From: Anastatus disparis
Taxonomy: Eukaryota; Arthropoda; Insecta; Hymenoptera; Eupelmidae
Assembly (NCBI GenBank): GCA_017163975.1
Contig: JAFFSR010000248.1
Location: 310,001 to 374,000, forward strand
Direction of reading: 5' to 3'
DNA length: 64,000 nucleotides
Numbering within the stretch: position 1 is the stretch's first letter; the number at the start of each line of letters is the position of its first letter. Positions 54,201 through 64,000 of this stretch are shown here, piece after piece. The notes below the pieces were generated by a model. That model was given only the letters and a program-made list of their open reading frames with translations. It made no database searches and was not told the DNA's origin. The position numbers were made by a program, and so were the translations under genes.

Positions 54201-54555
54201 TGTCACATTATTACGTTGTTGTCGCGGCGCAGTTGTAGAGTGAGGCACCACTGCATCGATTGCAGTACTAGTTGGAAAAGGGTGTCTTGGCTCGCTTGAA
54301 ATTAAATGTAAAAGTGAAACTTGTTCTCTTTTATTTTGCCGTTTACGTCAGTAAGGGATTACGTTAACCATATCCTTTTAATGTAACAATAAAGGAATAT
54401 ATATATAGATAAAGTTAAGAACAGTGGAATTTAATTGGTATAATTGGTTTAGTTTCTTGATTTTGGCGAGGTAAATAAAATAATTAATTGTGGGCGGCGG
54501 GGGTTTTGTTATGGGAGGTAAAACTCTTAGAGAAAGTCCCCCGCCACTTAACACA
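54201..54555 (+). repeat. Orphan LTR of a Gypsy-type element
   Basis: TGTCACATTATTACG to CACTTAACACA lies directly before a perfect tRNA-Lys primer site, so it should be a 5' LTR of about 355 bp. AATAAA occurs near 54389. The downstream internal region has no gag or pol frames and no matching 3' LTR lies in the window, so it is a remnant. The exact 5' boundary is a guess from the TG start. Confidence 0.5.
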
Positions 54556-54573
54556 TGGCGCCCAACGTGGGGC
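54556..54573 (+). promoter_or_regulatory. Primer binding site for tRNA-Lys
   Basis: TGGCGCCCAACGTGGGGC equals the complement of the 3' end of tRNA-Lys (the Lys1,2 type) over 18 bases including CCA. Such a match is very unlikely by chance and marks the start of a retroelement leader. Confidence 0.8.
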
Positions 54574-55390
54574 AATCGAGTAAAAGAACTGCAGGGATTG
54601 TGATTTTTTTCAAAAAAATAATAGAAAAGAATCGGAATCTTTGTTGGTTCGTGCGTTTGACGCACTGACACGTAAGTGTTTAGCGATTAAGCTCGCGACC
54701 TGTCGGGAAGGAGTAGATTAAATTAAAGTAACTCTTCAACGTAGCTTCATAAATAGTTTAAAAGGGTTAGGAAGGTATTCATAAGGAATTCTTTTTTTCT
54801 TTTCAAAAAGTAATCATAATCCAAAGTATTCATAAGTTATTCAAGAAGTTTACTTTTGAAACACGGATTTTCTAGTAACTTAGTCACTTTCAAAAATCGA
54901 AAGATGTAATGGATATTTTATTGCTTTTCAGATTGTTTTAAAATCATTTTTAATTTTGATTTTCATGAAATTCCAAATTGAAAACTTGAAATTCCTGATA
55001 ATTTTATAAGTTATAAAAATTCAATTTAATTAATCATGTAATAATTTAAATATTTTTATCTATTTCAAACGAAAAAATTGTTAACATTTTATGAAACAAA
55101 ATATATAAATATTTTAAGTGTGTTTCAAATAAATTCTCATTTTGAGAATTTAAACAAATATCCAAACGTTCTTCAATTTAAATTAAATTAACCATGACTT
55201 CACAAAAAAATTGCTTTTATTAAATTAAGGTATCTCTTGAATAGTTGGTGAATTTTTACTTAAATTATTCAAATAAAAATGTAGTTTGGCTAATATTATT
55301 AACCCTGAATAATTAATTGGCAAATTTACTAACATTTCTTATGCTTATACCGATGAACATGTACAAGTTTTGAGAATTAATTAACAGATG
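54574..55390. other. Probable leader of the retroelement, then A+T-rich DNA
   Basis: A little GC-richer sequence continues to about 54720 (GACACGTAAGTG near 54667 resembles a splice donor). No gag frame follows. Confidence 0.4.
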
Positions 55391-55395
55391 AGTTG

Positions 55396-55485
55396 GTAGC
55401 CAAGTAGGCTAAGTCATGGGCAACAGTTTTTTTTTTTTTCCATTTGGTTTGACATCCTCAAGAACCGTAGTTCGAATCTTGAACA
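55396..55485 (+). ncRNA. tRNA-like (pol III) sequence, Ser/Leu-type, decayed or SINE head
   Basis: TAGCCAAGTAGG matches the pol III A box and GTAGTTCGAATC about 60 bases on resembles a B box. Between them a 13-T run splits the would-be anticodon arm (ATGGG...CCAT). The T run would stop pol III, so it is not a working tRNA gene. Confidence 0.4.
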
Positions 55486-55997
55486 AATAATTTTTTTAAT
55501 TTAATAGCTTATTTTCAATCAATTATAACATTTTTGTTTCTCATAACCATGTAAAATAGAAGGATTGTTTATAATTTGATGAAAAAAAAAGAGAGTATTT
55601 TGAGAATGTGATTCAATCAAAAGAGTTGTTTGTGAGTGCTTTGTGAATGCTTTAAAAACTAAAGTGGTCGGCAATCGCGAGTAAACAAAGCAATCATTAT
55701 TAATCTTATCAAATAAATTATTTAGTTTTCATAAATAAAGAATTAGATCTTTTAATAAGAAAATAGTCAATTTTCATACACATGTATTGGTGTAAAAAAA
55801 TAATTGCTGTTTGATGGAAAATTAAAGTCATTTTAATTATACAAGAAAAATTATCTTATTGATCTTTATTTCTTTGAATTATCATTGACTGCTCATGATT
55901 ATTATTTTTCATTTTATTTATATTTAGAAGTGTTTAAAAATAACGAAATTTCTATATTAATAAACCATAAATATGCGAAATTACCATAAGTTACAAC

Positions 55998-56070
55998 AAG
56001 CGTTTCGTAGTATAATCGGTAGCGTCGATGCCTCGCATCTAGTAGGTCGTAAGTTAGCGCCCGAATCAGC
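55998..56070 (+). ncRNA. tRNA-like sequence, decayed
   Basis: TAGTATAATCGGTAGCGTC resembles a tRNA D-arm/A box, and a CCCGAATC near 56062 could be a worn B box at tRNA spacing. Arms do not pair well. Confidence 0.3.
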
Positions 56071-56385
56071 TCAGAAAATTTTAAGCGTTTTAATAGGTGA
56101 TATAATTTTAGTAGGTTAATCATTGAATTAATTTCACGTTAGAATTAAGAAGCAAAACAAGGAAGAAAGAAATGTTATTTCTCCTTTATTACTGAATTTT
56201 GGATTTTCATTTTCTTAGCATGGGTTTGCAAATTTATGGGTACAACCTGTTCATTTTAATGGTTAAATTTTTTTTTATAAAAAAAAAAGAGAAAATTAAA
56301 ATTCCAGGCAATTTCCTGGGATGTTTTCTTTTATTTTGTTGTTATAAGTACTCTTGATTGCTGCCTTAATTTTCTTTTCGTCTAG

Positions 56386-56412
56386 TGCAGTCGGGAATCG
56401 AACCCACGAGCC
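56386..56412 (-). ncRNA. B-box-like tRNA fragment
   Basis: On the minus strand GGGTTCGATTCCCGACTGCA is a perfect T-arm-like sequence with B box, but no A box is found upstream within 100 bases. It is probably a fragment of a tRNA-derived repeat. Confidence 0.4.
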
Positions 56413-59400
56413 TGCTGTAGTTATTCTAGATATTAAAATGATGAATTGCAATATACATATATATATAATTCTATAATATACATCTATATATACATATATG
56501 CTTAATTACTATGTATTTTCTATTTTTTTTTATCCTCAATTTTAGCCATATCGGCTATTGCGGAAGGGTACGAACAGTGATGAGTAGGCCCATCGCTTAG
56601 TAGTTGCCGGAAACAATAGTTCGATCAAGAGTAGGCCGCGACAAAACAAAGGGGAGTGAACGAATTGGAATCTCCCCTCGTTCTAAAAAAATTTTTCAGG
56701 TGGACCAGGAGTATAAAAGTAAATACCACGACGAAAAATGTTTATTTTCTTTAAAAACAAATAAAAAAAAAAAACAAAAACTATTTGCCATCCGCTCGTT
56801 AACCTGCGCTAAATACGCGATCTGACCCAATAAAGCATTAAAAACAAGAAAAAAGTAAACAAAAAAGAAACTAGCAACGAAATTTTTCTGACCCAGCCGC
56901 GTTCGCGAAGGAATCATCATCGTTGATTCCAAAGAAATCCCTTAATTATAAACTGCTTAATTTTCTCTAAAGTAGAAAGTTGAGGCAGTAATCAAGAGAG
57001 TGTTTCCACAAGGAAACAAGGATTTTTTAAAAAAGGAAAAAAGTACCGAAAAAGAAAAAAAAATGATTTAAATAATATTTTCTTTAGCGATTTCAGTAAA
57101 AATTTAACTATTTTAAGTATTCGATTTTTCCGTGCGGGGAAAACTAAGTAAAATTTAGAGATGTTAGCGTAGAACAGATTGTGTTCTAAACGAGAAAAAA
57201 AAATGATAAAATTGAAAGTTCGTGTCAATAACACATTATATAGATGCGAAGCGTTATATATATAGTAAATAATAACCTTTAATAATAAACTTTTATTGGC
57301 TTAACAATAAGAGAAATAGTACTTAGGGAGATTCGATTTACCTGTTTTTGGTGCGAAGGTTCAAGGAAAACCCTAAACTTATAATATTAAAGATTTTTCT
57401 TTTCTAAAGGAAGAAGGGATCTTCGTTCTAGAGCAGTTTAAGACAGCTCAACAAAACTACCAAACGAAAACCATACCTACAGCTAATAAAACTTTCTCCC
57501 TGGAGGTAGAAAGGTTCTTTGGAAAAATAACCAACTATAATGAAAGCTATAATATTTTAAATAGTAATAATGAAATGCAAAATTGTTAAATTTTAACAAA
57601 ATTTTAATAATAAATTCTCTGTGCCGTTTAAATCAAATTAAATAAATAAAAAAATCAGTTTTTCTAATTTCAACATTTAACATAAAACTAAAAGAAAAAG
57701 AAATCCAACAATATAATAATCTTTGAGTAATTTAAATTAAAACTTGAAAATTAATGCGTAATTTGTCATCCAGTATAAATAATCAATTTTAATAAAAGTA
57801 AAGAGACAATTTTAATGAAAGATCGCGATCCATTAGGATCGAATTTTCTTATTAAAATAAAAATTTATTCAAAATTAAATGAATTGAAATAAATTTAAAT
57901 TATAAAACGTTCTTTTCAGTTAACCGGGTGAACATTAAACCAAAGTTTTCTTATCGTGAATGTCATTGCGTCATGCAGTGCAAACCATAACGTATTTTCA
58001 CATAGCTTCGTATAGACTAATACACAGTTACATCCGGTCGAGTGAAAAATAAAAAAAATATCAAGTTCTAGTTGGAAGTTTAAAAGAAAAATATCTTATT
58101 ACATAAATATTCTGGCTACTCAGAACTAATCTTTGTTGGTCTCACACGAGTCAGCAAGTAATAAAGAGTGTAACTTAAGAAATTAACTTCGAGATAAATA
58201 CAATGCGTTCCGAACACGTGCAAACGCAAGCGTGTCTTAATGATGACTAAATAGTGCAACTTAAAGAAAAATCTAAAAACTTTATATAAAATAATTTTCG
58301 AATAAATTTCTCGTTCATATTATTATTATTAAATTTTCTTTTTCTAGTAACATATAAAATTTTTATATTGTAATTAAATGTTAAATCAACGCTCATCTTT
58401 CTAATAATTAAAGACATTGATTTTAATTGATAATTAATAAACATAATAATTACAACCTATTACTGTTGTTGCATTTTCATTACCAATAATAATAAATAAA
58501 CGGAAAATTATAGAAATGATGTTTTGTTTTAAATCAATAAAAACTTTAATATCAAATAAAATTTTTCAATTAAAACATTAAAACCTTATTATAATTATTT
58601 TGAAATCGAACTCTTCCTTTTCTCTCCGGACTGGAGGATTACAGTCAAACAAATTACATTGTTAAAAAACCAGATATTTCCAATATACATGAAAATATGT
58701 CATTCTTTGAGTGCTTCATAAATGCCATACTTGAACCTTCGCATTACAGAGTACAGATATCGAGGAGGTAGGTATAAAAAGCGTAGCAAGCATAGATTTA
58801 GAACCTTGAAAGAGCATAGGAATCCTGTGTGGAAGCATGTGGTTTTGGAAATGCCCAGTTAATGCCCGTTTGAAGATTATTAACATTTCTCAAAATAATG
58901 CAATTTTGAGAAAAAGTTTTCAAGTTTCCTAAAAATTATTCTATATAAGAATGCACTAGTATTGGGGGAGATGGGTCCCTTTCGCTTCTAGTGACCGGAC
59001 CTCTGTGAAGTTAATAAATTCAAATTTTAAAATACAAATTACTAAATCAAACGTAATAAAGTTTTAAATTTTTCTAATCAAATATTACTATAATAACGGT
59101 TGAAGGAGATAAGATTAAATTTGGTAAGAAAAAGAAAACGATGTTCTAATTTTAAAGCTTCAAAACATTCCTTATATATATATATATATATATATGTTTC
59201 CAAAATCCTTGGAAAATATTTTAACCTTATGTACAAATCATTATTTTTATTAATCCATATTTTAAATCCTTCAAAACATTTAATAAATTCCGATCAAAGT
59301 TTAATCAAAGAATAAAATTCACAAAGCAATACGGTAACATAGTAGTTAATATAATTAAATCTATCATTTACACCTTTAAAATTTCTTTAATAAATTATAG

Positions 59401-60591
59401 TCAAAGCATTATCGAAAACCCAAAGAAATAAATTCAACTCAAAAATAATTCTAGTAAAATGTAACAACAGTAATTTTAAGATGCTAATAAAAGTTAAAAT
59501 TATTTTTAAAATTCGAAAATATGTAAAAAAAACTACAAATTTGGTAAAAATTTTACATCTAAAGTAATAAATATGAATTATATAAATATTTAACTCGAAT
59601 AAAGAGACATTGACAAATTAATAAAAATCATTAATGTTTAAAATTTAAAAATAATAGCTATGAATAAAACCAGGCAAGCGTAAAACGTACTTGCTTTCGA
59701 ACAGTGAGACTGAAATTCTTTGCGCGCGATAACGCACATTTCAATCTCTACGTTGAAGTATACGTTGTATGTGCTAGCGTGCTCGGTTAAAGCAGCTCGA
59801 GTTTGAAGCAAGGTGACGTCATGCTGGCTTGTGTTTACAGTACGCTCTAAGCTTAAAAGCATATCCACTTTATGGTAGCTAAATGAGTGCTGTTGGAAAC
59901 CTTTTACTTTGAAATTAAAAACGTTTTCATCCCAAATAAATTTAATTTTGATAAAATATTGTTTTCCGCCATAATTTTGTTAATAATTTTTTTTTTGTTC
60001 GGATCAGAAAAGCCCCTTCACAATATTTTTTTAAACTAAATAATGCCACTTCAAACTTATGAATAGAATATAAAATGATTCATTGTGCACATAATATACT
60101 AATTTAGAATAAAATTCAATTAATTCAATCCTTTTAATAAATTCATAATTTTAATTTACACGCTCATCAATTATTAATAAAATTAAAATAAAAATTATGA
60201 CAAAATTCAACTTAATTACAATGAATATAAATTTGTTGAAATCAAATATAAAAGTTACAAACATTACTCTATTTAAAACTAAATAATTTGCATGTTATAA
60301 AAAATGATTCTTAAATATTAGTTAATTTTATCTATAAAATTCTAGTTTTTTGTACCGCGTCCTCATTAGCCGATGAATAATTTTAACATAAAAATCTTTG
60401 CGCAAATTGTACAATCGCAGATTATTCCAATAAGAATCCCATACAATTAAATTTTAATAAATAACTTTTAAGGAAACAATATATAACACCACAAACAAAA
60501 GTTTGAAATAAAATTATTTACTAAATTACATCTCAAGAAGATAAAAACCCTTTAACAAAAAAATAAAAACGCTGCCAAGTGCTTTGGCGGA
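56413..60591. other. A+T-rich interval with scattered GC-richer patches
   Basis: Patches at 56545-56680, 57930-58060, 58620-58830 and 59670-59870 are richer in G+C and could be exons or regulatory DNA of a host gene, but no frame has a recognisable domain. An AT tract lies at 59174-59195. A possible splice acceptor (TTTTTATCCTCAATTTTAG) ends near 56545. No gene is called. Confidence 0.35.
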
Positions 60592-62590
60592 ATGCTTTCT
60601 CATAGAGCTCTTTGAGTTTCATTATTTTTTTATATTTATTTAAATGTGATTTTAATATAAAAAAATTGTCCATCATTAATATTTATTCATTTTGTACTTT
60701 ATAAATTTTGAATATATATGCTAGTTGATTGCCTTTTCAACATTTTGTTTGGGTTAAATGTTAGCTTTTAAAGTGTTTAATTTTGTTGACTTTAGCTAGC
60801 CTTATACATAGGTTCGAATTTATTATTTTTGTTATCTTGTGGATATCTTTTTATCACGACTAAGCTTGGTAAATCCAAGTAGTCAATTTTAGTAACGGTA
60901 ATTAAATTCAGTAGTACTATTATAAATTTTCAAGAGTAACTCAGAAAACAAAAGAAGTGATCAAAAAGCTACGCTAATAAAATTATTTATTTAAAACTTG
61001 GTTTATAAAGACAGTAGCAAATAACTTGTATACAAATTTTAGAGTAATTCTATCAAGTACTTTACGTAAAATGGAAAAATACTGAAATATGAAAATTTTT
61101 TAAGAAAATTTTTAAAATTTTCTAAAAAGAAAACTACGCTAAAAAGATCGGTTTATAAAAGTTATCCTTCTTTTGGCAGATGCAAATTATTCCCATGGAA
61201 ATCTCAAAGCAAACTCATCAATTAACTTACGTAAAATACAAAAAAAAAAATTAAAAATCGAAAATTTTTTTCAAATTCTTAAAATGGCTCTATAATAAAA
61301 AAAATACACTATGAATACAAATTTTCTATAGCTTCCCGCCTAGTTATACAAAAACATAGATGGTATACAAAATTTGAAGCAAATCCATAGAGTAATTTTC
61401 GAGATCTAACTGGTTAAATAAATAACATTTTCTTTTCAAAATTTCTTTTTAAAAATTTTAAAAATGCTCTAAAATTAAAACTACGCTATGAAAATCAATT
61501 TTTGAAAATTTCCCTTCTTTTGGCAGTCGCAAATAATTTCCCTGTAATTTTTAGAACAAATCTATCGAGTACTTTACGAAGAATAAAAAAAATAAGAAAA
61601 GAAGAATCAAAATTTTTTTTAAATCTTTAAAATTCTCTAAAATTGTAACCACTCTAAGAAAATTAGTTTCCAAAAGCTAATTTTTTTCAGACAATAGCGA
61701 ATTAATTGTATGAAAATTTTGGAGAAAATTTATAGTATGGTTAACGCAAAAAGAAAATAAATGAAAAATAAAATTTTTTTGAAAATTTTCAAAGTGTTCT
61801 AAAATTAAAACTGCGCTGAGAAAATTAGTATTCCAAAGCTTGTTTTCTTCAGATAGTAGCGAATTAATTGCATACAAATTTTGGAGCAAATCAATCAAAT
61901 GGTTTTCGTAAAATAAAAAAAAATTAAAAATAAAAATTTTTAAAAAATTTTAAAAATGCTCTAAAATTAAAAGTGCGCTAAGAAAATTAGTTTACAAAAT
62001 TTTTAATAATTTTGGCAGTCGAAATAAAGTTCCATACAAATTTTCGAACAAATTCTTCGAGTAGTTTACGTAAAATACAAAAAAAAATGAAAAATCGAAA
62101 TTTTTTAAAAATTCTTAAAATGATTCTAAAAAAAAAACTGCGCTAAGAAAACCAATTCCCAATAGCTTCCGCACCAGTTCATCAAAAAATTGAATTGTAT
62201 GGAAAATTTGAAGTAAATCCATCGAGTAGTTTTTAAGATTTTATTGGCTTAATAAATAGAAACATTTTTTTTAAAAATTTCAAAATGCTCTAAAATTAAA
62301 ACTGAGCTAAGAAAATCAGTTTTTAAAAATTTATTTTATCCGGGCAATCAGAAATAAATTCCATGCAAATTTTGAAGCAAATTCATCGAGTAGTAAACAA
62401 AAAAAAACCAAAAAACGAAAAATCGAATTTTTTTTTTATTTTTTAAAAAAACTTTAAAATGAAAACTACGGTGGAAGAACCAAATTATCAATAGCTTCCC
62501 AGCAAGTTAATCACAAAACTAAATTCCATGCAAAATTAGAAGCAAATCCATCGAGTAGTTCTCGAGATACAGCTTACTAACTGAATTCAT

Positions 62591-62625
<35 letters not shown>

Positions 62626-62743
62626 TACAGACATTTTCTGGAAACCACTTTTTTCGACTCACTGAGTTCAAATATGTACAAATTAATGAAAAAATAGAAA
62701 AAAATTTTTTTTACCGATACAATGCTTTCTCTATGAGAAAGCA
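60592..62743. mobile_element. 2.15-kb element of degenerate tandem repeats with short inverted ends
   Basis: TGCTTTCTCATAGAG near 60594 is exactly inverted at 62725-62742 (CTATGAGAAAGCA). Inside, a unit of about 165 bp repeats about nine or ten times from 60960 to 62580. Recognisable parts are CTACGCTAAGAAAA, CTTTTGGCAGTCGCAAATAA, ATACAAATTTTGGAGCAAAT and TCGAGTAGTTTACGTAAAAT. An (AC)n tract (62595-62622) and a GACATTTTCTGGAAACCAC tail follow. No coding potential is seen; the short frames vary with the repeat. Confidence 0.7.
62595..62622. repeat. (AC)n microsatellite
   Basis: About 13 AC units inside the right end of the 60592-62743 element. Confidence 0.95.
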
Positions 62744-64000
62744 ATACGGGAGTAATAATATACTCCTATAATTAATGAATGTTTTGTTTAAAACCCCTGA
62801 AACGTCCCAAAAATTAAGAGAATTTTTCCTTTCTTTACTTAATTAAATTAATAAATCTAAATAAACAAAAACATTATTGACAATATTAAACGTAAAATTA
62901 CAAATTGTACATTTCGACTATAAATAAGTTGTTTTATTACAACATTCACATAAAATAGAAAACTTATCATAAAAGAGAAGGCTGAAAACAAAAGATCTTG
63001 AATTTCAAACTTAAAAGAAATATAATGCGTTCACACGGCGGGAGTTTGGTCGCTGGAGTGAGGGGATTCATTTTCACCGAGAATTAAATATAAAACCACG
63101 AGTTTCGTGCTGAACTGTAGCAAAGTACAATTGGATATTCTCTTATCTAACTAAACTTAATGCTTTTACACTTAATTCTAAAAAAACCTGCGAGATGCGA
63201 AATAATCAACTAAGTTAAAATATACAAAACACTCGTAAACTAGTGTCTATGCGATCCGTAGTTAAGCGTACCACATGAGAATTTTAGAGATAATATAAAT
63301 AACTTGTTGCAAGCATGACGAGAAAAGTCTTGTCTTGAAGTTTCTATAACATTTTAACTTGAATTTTGATCAACGAGTTTTCTGTTGACGCTTCCTTTCA
63401 TCTAAGGTGCTAACCTTGTCCTCGAGGGGAGACGTTAGCAGTGACAAATTAAAATATTTAATTAATTTTTAAAAAACAAATTGACTTCCTCGCCATGCAC
63501 TAACAAGAATAATAAAATTTTATAGAATACTAAAGGAATTTGATATGCGCTAAAATATAATAAAAATAAAATTCCGAAAATAGGGAAAATCTCTATATGC
63601 GAATCATACAATGGTTAATCCCATTATTTTAAAAATAAATTGAAATTAAAAGTAGTTTCAAAATTATTAGAATTAAGATAGAAAAATGCATGCAAATTTG
63701 CTCGCATTAATTAATAGATTAAGTACAAAAGCATCAATCACCTGCGATATTTTTAAATAAATAGCAAATTATCTGTAGATAAATAAAATGCTCGCCAATT
63801 CGCAAGCATTTATCCAAACGATTTCTAGTAAACAATAGCAATTCGTACGACTGATAAATTAAGTTGGCAAATAAATCTAATATATTGCCAATTTTTAAAT
63901 TTAAAGTAAGTGATTTAACAAAATCCAATTGTATCATTAACCTTATGCGTACAAGTGATAACGTGATTGGAACCAAAATAAACTAAAGATCGTTTTAAAA
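62744..64000. other. A+T-rich interval
   Basis: TATAAAAC at 63091 with GC-richer surroundings (63030-63130) could be a core promoter. Nothing downstream supports a gene within the window. Confidence 0.35.

Noticed and set aside
55396..55485. Functional tRNA gene
   Set aside because: A run of 13 T inside would end pol III transcription and the anticodon arm is broken.

Overview
The window is about 75% A+T eukaryotic DNA with no operon-like gene packing. Copia, Helitron, LINE and CACTA-like remnants, many palindromic MITEs and (AT)n tracts suggest an insect, possibly a hymenopteran. That assignment is inference from element types only. No complete host gene is visible; almost everything recognisable is mobile or repetitive.

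Layout. 0.1-0.8 kb: a foldback element. 0.8-7.6 kb: a transposase-like gene (2004-5238) split by a 1,050-bp foldback element with minisatellite arms, TTAA-flanked palindromic MITEs, and a duplicated scrap of the same gene with its own MITE. 8.0-8.4 kb: a GC-rich 71-bp minisatellite. 8.6-15.9 kb: a decayed minus-strand Helitron-type region (Rep domain, Ulp1-like protease remnant) with a young, nearly intact 4,917-bp Copia element inserted in its Rep frame. 16.1-18.4 kb: two long foldbacks inside an (AT)n tract. 18.5-19.9 kb: a degenerate satellite built on GGAATATTCC-like words. 20.9-21.7 kb: a probable non-autonomous Helitron. 22.6-28.2 kb: TTAA MITEs, segmental duplications and a 5'-truncated LINE. 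28.3-33.4 kb: a decayed second Copia element carrying two MITEs and ending in an LTR. 34.6-36.6 kb: a long-TIR element with a gene remnant. 37.4-46.4 kb: a complex of inverted repeats (two related satellites in opposite orientation, a 540-bp-arm palindrome, a larger pair of arms) next to a Helitron helicase remnant. 47.8-51.6 kb: TGTAAATAAC-type minisatellites enclosing a decayed CACTA-like transposase. 52.4-64 kb: mostly quiet A+T-rich DNA with a GC-rich patch that may hold a cysteine-rich host exon, an orphan LTR with a tRNA-Lys primer site, tRNA-like pieces and a 2.15-kb element made of tandem repeats.

The strongest result is that several insertions can be proved inside the window. Removing the insert plus one target-site copy restores an open frame (2423-3472 in the transposase, 9273-14189 in the Helitron Rep, 26453-26855 in the LINE), or an empty paralogous copy exists in the same window (22.6 kb against 34.3 kb, 44.2 kb against 39.2 kb, 7.1 kb against 4.5 kb). 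Together these define a group of TTAA-targeting palindromic MITEs whose ends mostly read GAG, and a foldback element with 30-bp minisatellite arms.
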